From Strongylocentrotus purpuratus (Eukaryota > Echinodermata > Echinoidea > Camarodonta > Strongylocentrotidae), in contig NW_022145601.1 of the NCBI RefSeq assembly GCF_000002235.5, forward strand, positions 3,097,563 through 3,161,562: a stretch of DNA of 64,000 nt, in the 5' to 3' direction. Shown in pieces: positions 23,760 through 34,464 of the stretch. Every line of letters starts with the position of its first letter. Positions within the stretch are counted from its first letter, which is position 1. The notes beneath the pieces are model-generated. The model saw only the letters and a list, made by a program, of their open reading frames with translations, did no database searches and was not told where the DNA came from. The position numbers and the translations under genes are program-made.

Positions 23760-26540
23760 AAAATAAAAGGAAATTATCACATGACTGGGCGTGCCGTTCT
23801 CCCACAATTTAAGGGACAGTACCCAGTTGGCTCATTATTCACAGGTCATCATCTCCCAGCCAGTGAAGACCTAACCTAGTACCACGAATATCCCCCTCCG
23901 CCCCCCCCCCCCCTAAAAAGAAAAAAAAAGAAAGATGTAAAATCTTAAAATAAAAGAAATGATCACATGACTGGGCGTGCCGTTCTCCCACAATTTAAGG
24001 GACAGTACCCAGTAGGCTCATTATTCACAGGTCACCATCTCCCAGCCAGTGAAGACCTAACCTAGTACAATAATACCCCCCCCCCCCCCCTCTCCTAAAA
24101 AAAAAAAAAAAGAAAAGAAGAAAGTAAAATCTTAAAATAAAAGAAAATTAGCACATGACTGGGCGTGCCGTTCTCCAAAAATTTAAGGGACAGTACCCAG
24201 TAGGCTCATTATTCACAGGTCAACATCTCCCAGCCAGTGAATACCTAACCTAGTACTACGAATACACCCCCCCCCCCCCCTAAAAAAAAAGAAAAGAAAA
24301 AGTAAAATCTTAAAATAATAGAAAATTATCACATGACTGGGCGTGCCGTTCTCCACAATTTTAAGGGACAGTACCCAGTAGGCTCATAATTCACAGGTCA
24401 CCATATCCCAGCCAGTGAAGACCTAACCTAGTACTATGAATATCCCCCCCCCCCCTAAAAAAAAAAGAAGAAAAAAAAGAAGAAGAAGAAGAAGAAAGAA
24501 GTAAAATCTAAAAAAAAAAAATAAATTATCACATGACTGGGCGTGCCGTTCTCCCACAATTTTAGGGACAGTACCCAGTAGGCTCGTAATTCACAGGTCA
24601 CCATCTCCCAGCCAGTGAAGACCTAACCTACACGTACCACCAACCCCCCCCCCCCCCCCCGCTAAAAAAAAAGAAGAAAAAAAGAAGAAGAAGAAAGATG
24701 TAAAATCTTAAAATAAAAGAAATTATCACATGACTGGGCGTGCCGTTCTCCCACAATTTAAGGGACAGTACCCAGTAGGCTCACAATTCACAGGTCACCA
24801 TCTTCCAGCCAGTGAAGACCTAACCTAGTACAATAAATAACCCCCCCCCTCCCCGAAAAATGAAAGAAAAAAAAAGAAGAAAGAAAGAAGTAAAATCTAA
24901 AATAAAAGAAAATTAGCACATGACTGGTCGTGCCGTTCTCCCACAATTTAAGGGACAGTACCCAGTAGGCTCATAACTCACAGGTCACCATCTCCCAGCC
25001 AGTGAAAACCTAACCTAGTACCACGAATACCCCCCCCCGCCCCCTCCCCTTCCCTAAAAAAAAAAAAAAAAAAGAAGTAAAATCTTAAAATAAAAGAAAA
25101 TTATCACATGCCTGGGCGTGCCGTTCTCCCACAATTTAAGGGACAGTACCCAGTAGGATCATAATTCACAGGTCACCATCTCCCAGCCAGTGAAGACCTA
25201 ACCTAGTACCATGAATATCCCCCCCCCCCCTAAAAAAAAAGAAGAAAAAAAAAAAGAAAGAAAGAAGTAAAATCTAAAAATAAAAAAAAAATTATCACAT
25301 GACTGGGCGTGCCGTTCTCCCACAATTTAAGGGACAGTACCCAGTAGGCTCATAATTCACAGGTCACCATCTCCCAGCCAGTGAAGACCTAACCTAGTAC
25401 AAAAATACCCCCCCCCCCCCCCTAAAAAAAAAAAAAAAAAAAAAGAAGAAGAAAGAAGTAAAATCTTAAAATAAAAGAAAATTAGCACATGACTGGGGCG
25501 TGCCGTTCTCCCATAATTTAAGGGACAGTACCCAGTAGGCTCATTATTCATAGGTCACCATCTCCCAGCCAGTGAAGGCCTAACCTAGTACCACGAATAC
25601 CACCCGAACCGTCCCCCCCCCCCCCCCCCCCCCCCCCTAAAAAAAAAAAAGAAAAAAGAAAGAAGTAAAATCTTAAAATAAAAGCAAATTAGCACATGAC
25701 TGGTCGTGCCGTTCTCCCACAATTTAAGGGACAGTACCCAGTAGGCTCATTAATCACAGGTCACCATCTCCCAGCCAGTGAAGACCTAACCTAGTACACG
25801 AATACCCACCCCCCCCCCCCCCCTAAAAAAGAAGGAAAAAAAAGAAAAGAAGAAAGAAGTAAAATCTAAAAATAAAAGAAAATTATCACATGACTGGGTG
25901 TGCCGTTCTCCCACAATTTAAGGGACAGTACCCAGTAGGCTCGTAATTCACAGGTCACCATCTCCCAGCCAGTGAAGACCTAACCTAGTACCACGAACCC
26001 CCCCCCCCCCCCTAGAAAAAAAAAGAAAAAGAAAAGAAGAAAAGTAAACTCTTTAAAAAAAAGAAAAGAAGAAAGAAGTAAAATCATGACTGGGCGTGCC
26101 GTTCGCCCACAATTAAAGGGACGATTCCCGTAGGCTCATCATTCACACGTCACCATGTTCCAGCCAATGAACACCTAACCCATCACCATGAACCCCCCGT
26201 TCCCCAACAAAAAATGTTATATCTTAAAATAAAAGAAAACTAGCACCTAAAGGGTGGTGCCTTTCACCTACAATTAAAGGGACAGTGCCCGGTATGCTCT
26301 TCATTCACAGGTTACCATCTCCCAGCAAGTGAAGACCTACACCTAACAACATGAATAACCAAAAGAGATACAATTTAATGTCTCAAAATGAAAGAAAATA
26401 GCAACTGACTGGGCGTGCCGTTCACCTACAACTTAAGGGACAGGGCACCGGAGGCTCATCATTCAGAGGTCACCATTTTTTCCCAGCCATTAATGACCTA
26501 ACCTAACACTATGAATACCCCAAAAGATGCAATTTAATGT
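23760..26540 (+). repeat. ~190-bp satellite, about 15 copies
   Basis: The core CATGACTGGGCGTGCCGTTC recurs near 23779, 23965, 24154, 24332, 24532, 24729, 24919, 25107, 25298, 25488, 25694, 25889 and 26085, with degenerate copies near 26250 and 26402. Spacing is 178-206 bp. Each unit has a conserved ~110-bp core and a variable linker of a C run (8-20), TA, then an A/GA-rich run. Copies decay toward the right edge, where the homopolymers disappear, as expected at the margin of a homogenised array. Confidence 0.95.
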
Positions 26541-26780
26541 CTTAAAATGAAAGATAACCTTTGGATCTATGATGTTCACCTACATCGTGTTCCCATCCAT
26601 TCTGTTTCATGGTACAGTATTCGAATAACCAACTTTAGATTTAAAAATAATTGAATGTAAAGAAAAATAAGGGAGGAATCACAATTCCTGCTTTTAATGC
26701 GATATGCAATAGTATTCCACTAGCTATTCAATATTTAAATCAGATGTACAGTATTCCATGAACAAAGAATTTTCAATCAT

Positions 26781-26812
<32 letters not shown>

Positions 26813-29182
26813 GGGGCTACAGACAGAGGAGGGGGGATAGGGGAGAAGGCAAATAAAATTCTTGCTTTGAATTTTATGTATCCTATTCAAACAAGCAAAT
26901 GTAGATTTGATAAGTCAGAATCACAAATAGTGAGCGAGAAAGTGTGAGAAATTGTGAGAGATAGGGAGTGAGAGAGAGATAGGGAGTGAGAGAAAGAGAG
27001 GGGAACAGAGGATGGGTCTTGATTTGGAGCTGATATACAGAAAGAAGAGAAATAAAGACCAAGACATAAACAAATAAACAAATAAATCGAAAGATAAAAT
27101 GATACAGAAAGAGGAAAAATGATATAAAAATAACACGAACTGTCTGTATTCGAACAGGTCTTTTCAGAATTACACTCTTCACTCTGTACTTTTCGCTTTT
27201 AACCTTCGTGATCTCCTCTCAACCTTCTCAATCTCGATTTTGTTTTAGCCTCAATTTTACGGAATGACCTTTAAAGATTAAATATTGTTAGAGGATGTAA
27301 GGAGCTATTAGAAAATTCTACAATATCGAGAAACATCCCTGCTGCAATGGAGAGAAGGGTAAATCAAAGAGAGCATTGGACAAGATAAACAGCTGTTAAA
27401 AAAATACTGAGAATTGTTGGATATTAACAAAAGACTGAAAGAGGGAATCACAACTTCCGTAGATGTTATATACAGTGTAATACTAATTTGTCTATTTTTT
27501 TTTAAAGAGTTATAGAGGGAGGGGGATGTATCAATAGGAGATGGGAGGGAGTTAGTATATTCACACATGCAAGTGAGAATTTGATAGGTCATTTTGAAAA
27601 GGATAGGGTGTGTTTGAAGGTATTTTTGTTAAAACCTGAAGTAGGGCCTACTGTATTAAATAATTTAATTTATTTAGTAAAGAATTGAGAAGAAAATCAG
27701 AAAAAGGTTTGTAATATATTTAAAGACATGTAAAAGGAGTCCTATCCTACTAGACGAACAACAAAAACAACCCACAATAAAAGCAATTGTATAATATTGA
27801 AGAGACAAACTGTAAAGATTAGCGGAGAAGGAAAAAGGATAAAAATATTACATTTCACAGAGAGTATAACCAATCATATTAGAGACCACACATGGGATTT
27901 ACTGGGGCCGTATACCTGAAAATAGTGAACACGATATATTTTGTGTCCGATGTCATGCTACTACGTATTATGGTAACTTTGAATAATATACTAAAATCAA
28001 CAAATTAAAATACTGTCTCATACTCAACTATTAATGGACAACTATTTTACCCCAGCCACGCATTAAGGTGAGAGGTGACTTAAATTACGTGATTTCTTTT
28101 TTACTTTAAATTGTAAGATGTCGGCAATATGCACCCCTTTAAAAGATAGGATTGAGAACAATCCGCGACAAAAAGAGAAACAGAATGGGATTTGTTATAA
28201 TTGAGTAGAACCTATATATGCATAAATTGGATATAATGTATAAGAAATTTTAATCAAGTAATTGCAATTAGAAGCTGAGATTTAACTTATTTGTTTCAAT
28301 GCACTGGAAAACTTTTATGATCAATAATGCTTAATGATTAAAGTGGTTTTACTGTTTGAAACTTCGCATTTCTAACCCTTGTATGTATTCTATTCAATTA
28401 AATCATTTTTTTTCATTTTATATTTTTATTCTTAATTTTTCTTATCTTTTTTAATTTGACATTTTTTAATAGCATTTCATTTTATTAGTTTGAAACCATT
28501 TTTCGTATAAGATCATTAGTTGTTGGAATCTTCTTTTCTAATTCTTTTGCACATTTTCTGATATTCCACATAAAAGTACAATCTTTCCACAAGTACCGGT
28601 ACACATCCTAAAACAAGCCGGTTTGTAATTGCAGTCTAAATTTGTTTTTGGTTTTAAAAAATGTGGAGAAAAATACTGGATACATGCTCATGTTCAAATA
28701 TTCATTTTTATTTCATGCACCATTGATATTTCATGATACACAGGTAAAGTTGTCTCTAAATGGAGATAAAAGACATTCACGTGACCCCTCCACTTTAAGG
28801 ATCATGTTGGGTCTCTTCATGTTCAGATATTCAGTGGATATTTCGTGCTAATTACGAACTGTGTAATTGGACAACTCCTGCCAAGTGTAACTCTTACAAC
28901 AAGATACAATTTGAAATATCAGTACAACTGCTTTTATAAGAGGGATGATTGCAAAACCCAATAACTAAGACTTACAAAAGAAGACAACTTCTGAATCCTT
29001 TGTTAAAACAATATAATGTAATATAATAATTTCAAAAAGATTTTCGACCAAATATTCACAACTTAGTAACCAACGTGTCAAACTCATAGATATACATGAT
29101 TCCCATTAGGAGGTATGGGGGTAAACAGATCTGGTGAATAGGAACATATTGTCACAAGGTAGACATTGAAATACCTGCATAC
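26541..29182. other. No gene recognised
   Basis: AT-rich sequence with a GA microsatellite at about 26780-26815 and GA-rich purine stretches to 27000. A 33-bp imperfect direct repeat, TCATGTTCAAATATTCA-like, occurs near 28687 and 28817. No exon with paired splice signals was seen. Confidence 0.5.
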
Positions 29183-29219
29183 CTACGACGTGTGTGCGCG
29201 TCCCACGGTGAGGCCTGAT
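29183..29219 (-). other. Candidate 37-bp minus-strand exon
   Basis: On the minus strand a good acceptor (CTCTTTATTCCACAG) is followed 37 bp later by a donor-like GTATGCAG. In the frame continuing from the candidate exon at 29664-29908 its last codon is TAG, so it could end a reading frame or be untranslated. The interval is short and the call rests only on splice signals. Confidence 0.25.
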
Positions 29220-29410
29220 CTGTGGAATAAAGAGATGAACAGAATGCTGTATTAGGCATCTCAAACTCAAAGACAAATTATGTTATTTTGTTAGGTATAG
29301 TATATATAGCTATGGTACTTATTGTTTTTAGCGCTCCTAAATATTCGATATTATTATTATTATTATCATATAGCAAGTTTATACATTCATTTCAAAATAA
29401 GATTTATTTC

Positions 29411-29459
29411 AATATTTGTTCAAGATACTTGGAATTTCCAAGTATCTTGAACAAATATT
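29411..29459. repeat. Perfect palindrome, 24-bp arms with a 1-bp centre
   Basis: The arm from 29411 to 29434 is exactly the reverse complement of 29436-29459, with a single T at 29435. It is AT-rich and could extrude as a cruciform or form an RNA hairpin. No element ends are visible around it. Confidence 0.95.
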
Positions 29460-29663
29460 AAAATATTTTTCACCTTTCGGCCCTACATTTACTAATTATA
29501 AAATAAAGGAAACATAGCAGTTGCATACTCTCCAAAATGATGAGGACATATGCAAACAGAAGCAAACATGAAGACCCACCATGTACTGCTAGAATGTTAT
29601 AAAGAACTAATTACTATTTCAAACATACACTGTATGAAGCCTAATAATGAATAATACACATAC

Positions 29664-29908
29664 CTTCTTGGAAATAATTTACAGGCGGTCAAAGAAAGAG
29701 AATGGCCTCCGGCGTCTACCCCGACTGACCACACCCAGTCTTTCTTGACCACGATAGTGCAGCGGGCCTTGTTTGAGTGACCATGCACTACCCGTCTCGG
29801 CTTCCTCCCTACTATTCCTATAGCAAGGCGTTTACGTCCCGAGAACCTCAGCAGTGTTCGACCCAGTATCCCCCCTCGGTCTCCCCCCTGCTGCTTCTGC
29901 GAATCAGT
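29664..29908 (-). CDS. Candidate internal coding exon, function unknown
   Basis: The minus strand has a strong acceptor (TTGTTCTTCTTTCCTACAG) just before 29908 and a donor (AAG/GTATGTG) at 29664. The 245-bp interval is open in one frame for 81 codons. The predicted peptide is basic and glycine-rich, including LLRFSGRKRLAIGIVGRKPR and then KKDWVWSVGVDAGGHSLSLT. I do not recognise the family. It lies 930 bp downstream of the last exon of the two-knuckle gene on the same strand, but phases do not let it be joined as coding sequence, so it belongs to another transcript or to a 3' untranslated part. GC content is visibly above the flanks, which favours a real exon. Confidence 0.45.
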
Positions 29909-30840
29909 CTGTAGGAAAGAAGAACAAATTGAGTTTTAAAAAAAATCATTCATACTAAAAGTGGAAGTCCACCCTGATATCAAGTTGGTTGTAATTAAAT
30001 CATAAAAATGAGATTAAACAAAGTAATGCAATATCAAATTAAAAATATGAAAGTTATGAATGTGTTAAGCTGTCATCATGTAAGCTCCTCTCCTACTTGC
30101 TCTATACAGATATATATATATATTTTTAATTCTCTTAGTTATTGATGACGAAATAGAAACGTTTCATACAGGGGTTGTATAAAACCAAATTTGCAATGAT
30201 TATACTTAGGGTTAATATATGATTGAAACATTTCTTAAGTGAAAATATACGTTTTTAGGATTTTGGGGGAAAGGACACTGGGAGGCGGGCTCACGTCACG
30301 TGAAACGTCAGAATCGCCAATTGTGTTTGATTGCTTGCTCCCATAATAACTTTCTTATTTTCAATCGATTTAATATGCTCAAACTTTCACTGGACTGTTT
30401 CTCTCATTTATCTGCTTCTATTAAAACCAGCTTAATATCAGGGAGTACATACATCCCCTTTAATTTCATTATGAGCCAGATCTTTGGTTGCATACTTCTT
30501 TTTAACGTACTTAACAACAGAATATGCATTCAGTTTAATTCATTTTCAGAACCCCCTATATATAAGTGGCAAATAACATGTTGCTGTTAAGGCCCTTTAG
30601 GGATCGATGATAAAAGAAACATTGAAACCACCTCGGCTCACTTTGTTTCAACTAAAGATAAACAGTTGCTGCTATGTTGGTAAAGTTTGGGCAGATTCAC
30701 AAGTCTTCAAATTTGAGATCTTTTGTTTAGGTACATAATTATACTTTGAATACATTGTATGCTCGTCTATTTTGGGGGGAGGGGGGTATTGTTATAATTA
30801 TAAAAATAGGCGAGCGTAGAAATAAAGTAATTTTACTTAC
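29909..30840. other. Probable intron or intergenic stretch, no feature recognised
   Basis: AT-rich sequence between two minus-strand exon candidates, including a short (TA)n run near 30110. No ORF with splice signals was found. Confidence 0.4.
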
Positions 30841-30851
30841 CCAGGCTATTA

Positions 30852-31881
30852 TCACACATTGCCTCGCCTCGCGGCAATCCGGGCCGACCTCCGCAGGTTC
30901 TGGTTTGCCCGATTGGCGGCACGACGTTGCTCTCTCTCAGCGGCGAGTTGAACAGCGGCGGCAGCTGCGATCTCTCGCTCTACCAGACGCGGTGACCTGC
31001 GTCTCGGGTGGAGTTGCTCACGCTCCTCCGCCCTCCTACGCTGTTCATCCTGCTGTTGGCGATTAGCAGAAACGACCTCCGCACGACCGTTCTCGCGATG
31101 CAACTTGTTGACTGTATAAACCAAGCAAAATATAAATGGTTAGGATGTGCTTCATGGCATTTCACAGATGACATTAAAATACACGATTCTCCATTGATAT
31201 TTGTTATATAGATCTACCCCCTAAAAAAAGGCCAAATGGTGGCCCAACTCCTTAACCTGTCACAGTACAAAACGTACACTTTGAATGATCCATCAACTTA
31301 CATACTTATAAGTTACAGCTATAGGGGCAGTGTAATTAGTCTCAAAATATTTTCGTCATGAATCAATATTCACGATTCTATACATACTATTTTTAACCAG
31401 TAAAGGTCTAGGGTCCACAAGACTGTCTTTTAAACAATTGAGAAGTAACAGTAATTTTGATAGGTTTACTTTGAATAAATACATACCGTGTTGCGTGCAG
31501 TAGAGTTCAACGGCGTTTTCGTCTAGCGTGTGACGTCCACGCCGGTTGCAACGTCTGCCATTCCCATGAAGCCCAGTATGTGCAGAGCACTGGACCTCGG
31601 CTGGCTGTCTGTAATACAGGAAACATACAACAAGGACATACATATTAAAGGATGACTCTAAAGAAACCTATGTCAACCAATTTAGGGGTCATTATACTTC
31701 TTGAATGTATAATCAACTATGGTTGGTAAATTGGGTTTTAATTTAGGAGATTATTGTGTACTTACTGACGGTGTTGCCAGCACTCTCCTTCAATTCCTAA
31801 GGCTAGGGGTACCTTCCTCAAACAACGCGTACCCTTCTGGGTATACTCCACGCAGTTATCGTTGTACCGGTTAGCAATCAT
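30852..31881 (-). CDS. Small protein with two Cys-Cys-Cys-His knuckles and an Arg-rich tail (3 exons)
   Basis: Three minus-strand exons fit together in phase: 31881-31766 (ATG; donor CA/GTAAGT), 31608-31487 (acceptor TTTCCTGTATTACAG; donor CG/GTATGT) and 31111-30852 (acceptor GGTTTATACAG; stop TGA). The product is 165 residues. Exon 1 holds C10-x9-C20-x13-C34-x2-H37 and exon 2 holds C46-x12-C59-x16-C76-x2-H79, so each exon encodes one putative zinc knuckle with the shared signature C..T..G..C.R....C..H. Exon 3 gives a charged, probably helical, Glu/Arg/Ala-rich segment ending in LRRSARIAARRGNV. The knuckle resembles short C-x(n)-C-x(n)-C-x2-H modules known from some viral, bacterial and eukaryotic proteins; the resemblance is from memory and the role is unknown, although nucleic-acid binding is a reasonable inference from charge. 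A strong donor (CTGG/GTAAGT at 30841) lies 11 bp after the stop, so the 3' UTR may be spliced. No upstream in-frame stop was checked far out, so the first ATG is a choice. Confidence 0.62.
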
Positions 31882-32115
31882 TATGACACTAAGCAATACG
31901 ACGACGACGAATTCAATTACGAAGCAAAAACTAAGTAAAAATCTCCAAGCGACTTGTCTAAGACAGAATCTAGCAGAGACAGGCAGATTTCTAGCTCCTC
32001 ATCTTACACGAAACCTAAAATTCGATTTGCGCGGGCGGTTTCTTTGAATGCATCACGTGATTTGAGCAGACGAACGAATCACATTCACCCAAGACAAAGG
32101 CATTTAAAAATGGCA
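31882..32115 (-). promoter_or_regulatory. Possible 5' region of the two-knuckle gene
   Basis: Upstream of the minus-strand ATG are a GC-rich, E2F-like GCCCGCGCAAA (near 32030), an E-box CACGTG (near 32056) and no good TATA box. A weak acceptor-like TTGCTTAG lies 10 bp before the ATG, so a non-coding first exon further upstream is possible. Function is inferred. Confidence 0.3.
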
Positions 32116-32423
32116 ACGGGTTCCAAAAATATACAGGTGATAACTGTCATGCTATTGAGCCCACCGTGCTAAAATCTATTGTCATGCTAATATAATGTTG
32201 GAATTCCAGCGAACCTCGTACTTTCTATCGTCTGATTTGTAGAGGAATTGCTTGAAGCTATCGTCTTCAGCTGTTGATTGATAGAGCATTATAAGGTTAT
32301 TCATGTACTGGACATACTATTGTGCTCCTGCATGGGTGATCAGTAAAGTGTGCCCCGTATGACGTGAACGCCTTTCTTTCATTTTGATGGACACGCAACA
32401 ATAAACCTGGAAACAAAATCGAT

Positions 32424-32634
32424 GTCAGAGGCAGGCACGTAGCCACGGAGGGAGGGGGGGGGGGGGGGCATTTGCCCCCAAATTTTTTTCTCCAAGAACG
32501 GTTGACATTTTTAGACACCTTTTTTGAACCTCGATCGATTACATGTTCATGTATGTGCCCCCCCCCCCCCCCCCCCCAAAAAAAAAAAAAAAAAAAAAAA
32601 AACATCAAACTCTGGCTACGTGCCTGGTCAGAGG
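32424..32634. mobile_element. hAT-type MITE with perfect 8-bp target duplication
   Basis: The element spans 32432-32626 (195 bp). It begins CAGGCACGTAGCCA and ends with the inverted TGGCTACGTGCCTG. It is flanked on both sides by GTCAGAGG (32424-32431 and 32627-32634), an exact 8-bp duplication as hAT transposases make. Inside are opposed G-rich and C/A-rich tracts and no coding capacity. The two identical flanks make this the best-defined insertion in the window and suggest a fairly recent event. Confidence 0.88.
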
Positions 32635-33215
32635 AGACAGTTAGAAGGAAAAGAAGAAGAAAGTGAGGAAAGTGTGATAAATATTTCTTTTTTTTATATC
32701 ACTAAAATCGTCAAACAATCAGACCGCATAATAGACTTACATGTATTTCCTCTATTTCGTCAATGTCTACAATCTGTTTGAATTGGAATGTTGTATTGAT
32801 TTGCCATGAGACAAACATAGATTCACCCTTCTATAATCACCCAAACATCACATCACCTGTGTTTTCTACCCAGTCCGGATTCTACCAATAGACCAATTTG
32901 TAATTAACACATGGTACGAGTTTAAATGACCCCAATTTCTAACAGATTTTGGAGATGGCGCTTTTTTGATTTGAGAATAATCGCTGCTAATGTGATAGCG
33001 GTGCGTTACGATTCCCCCTTTTGAAAATAATACTTTCACTTGTGTAGGTACCATGCATGTCATGGAATTCACTTTTGATTACGTAATTTCCATGACCTCT
33101 ATCTGTTGTAGATCGTAGGCTATCATCGAAATAACTGCATACAAACATACAAAACAAGCCCCGCGAAACGTTTGAAAAGTGTGGGGGGGGGGGCTAAAGT
33201 ATTTACGATTAGGTA
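32635..33215. other. No gene recognised
   Basis: AT-rich DNA with no supported exon; a short G run lies near 33183. Confidence 0.5.
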
Positions 33216-33390
33216 AGTTCAAGTTCATTTTATTCAAAACCACACAAAACATGAAACGATCTTTTACCTAAAAAAGAGACTGGTAATAGTACATTAATCA
33301 TCATATATTAACTTGATCACATCATAAAATAACAAGTTTTAGGACCCCTTTACAAGTTAAGCTTGTGAGCGGGGCCCTATATAGTCAACA
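33216..33390 (-). mobile_element. LINE 3' end fragment (minus orientation)
   Basis: Read on the minus strand it contains a GGGGCCC ... GGGGTCC stem enclosing ACAAGCTTAACTTGT, then TTTTGAATAAAATGAACTTGAACTT at the end, that is an AATAAA-like signal and a short (ACTTGA) tail. This is the same plan as the 3' ends near 41409-41624 and 63275-63475. It is a 5'-truncated insertion of a related LINE. Confidence 0.5.
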
Positions 33391-33477
33391 AAAATACATT
33401 AACAATAAGGCGAACAAATAGAATGTAACGTAACTGTATATACAAGGGATGAAATTACTAAGCTATAGAATGTAGAA

Positions 33478-33575
33478 AACACACACACACGCGCACAAAC
33501 GAACAAACAACAAACACACACATACCCAAACACATGTACATACATTTATACATGCATACATACATGCACGCACAT
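33478..33575. repeat. (CA)n / (CATA)n microsatellite
   Basis: CACACACA followed by ACATACAT-type repeats, interrupted by AAACAAAC. Confidence 0.85.
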
Positions 33576-33775
33576 GCCAAATTTGGCAACCATAAAGTAA
33601 AAGAATTGGACATATTTCTAAATACTGACAACTGCAAACTGTAGTGTTTTATTATAATGAACTCCGAAATAAGACGACACACTTTCAAGTAGTAACATCA
33701 AGATTGAGTATTTCGTCAGGAAGATGCGAACTCTTTATTTTTAGTCCCATCACTTAGAAAATGATGTATAATGGT

Positions 33776-34100
33776 CAGGGGCGTCGCTAGACCTTTTTTT
33801 AGGGGGGGGGGGGGGGGGGGGGAGGGGGGTGTAGAGGCCAACGATTACCGACAAAACTAGCCCCCAATTACCGACAAAATTAAATGTCCCAATATTAACA
33901 AATTTAACCCTATATACCTGGGGCCGAAGGCTAAATTGTTTTTTCTACGGACTATCTATAGTACTTGCGTATGCGCACATGGTCATTTTCCTCGACGACA
34001 TAAATATACGAATTATTTCGTCAACTTAGTCAGCATCATAGCTATATATTTTAATGCAGGCGCGGAGCTAGGATCTCATTTTAAGGAGGGGCGGTAGTGA
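33776..34100. mobile_element. Two unpaired hAT-like ends
   Basis: CAGGGGCGTCGCTAG (about 33777) followed by T(n)AG(n), and CAGGCGCGGAGCTAGG (about 34062), both resemble hAT-type termini like the MITE at 32432. No matching opposite ends were found nearby, so these are broken or solo ends. Between them a short duplication, AATTACCGACAAAA, occurs twice near 33845-33885. Confidence 0.35.
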
Positions 34101-34464
34101 GCAGGCGAATCACTCAAAGAGCGCGAGAAGCGCGCTCATTAGGGGGATGTGGGTGATAGGTTAAGCTTAGACGTTTCCTTAAATTATTAGGAAAAGAAGA
34201 CGATTTATTGTACCGTTCTCGACTGTTAACCCTTTTATGAATGAATTTCCCTCCCCCCCCCCCCCTCCCGCGAGGAGGGCGCGAAAGCTTTGGCGTTTCA
34301 TTAGATTATTATAAAAAAAAGGACGATTTGCTGTACCGTTCTCGACTGTTAATCCTTGTCTGAATTCAGCCCCCCCCCCCCCAGGCCCCCCTCCCGCGCG
34401 GAAGTTTTGGCGTTTCATTAAATTATTAGAGAAAGTAGACAATTCGTTGAACCGTGCTCGACTC

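Noticed and set aside
23145..23879. ORFs running through the N gap
   Set aside because: They consist mostly of unknown residues.
23760..26540. CRISPR array
   Set aside because: The regular repeats are ~190 bp with homopolymer linkers, a satellite. The sequence is eukaryotic and the spacers are not unique short inserts.
29664..31111. Joining the 29664-29908 exon to the two-knuckle gene as coding sequence
   Set aside because: All phases tested hit a stop: exon 3 ends in TGA, and skipping from exon 1 or exon 2 also gives stops.
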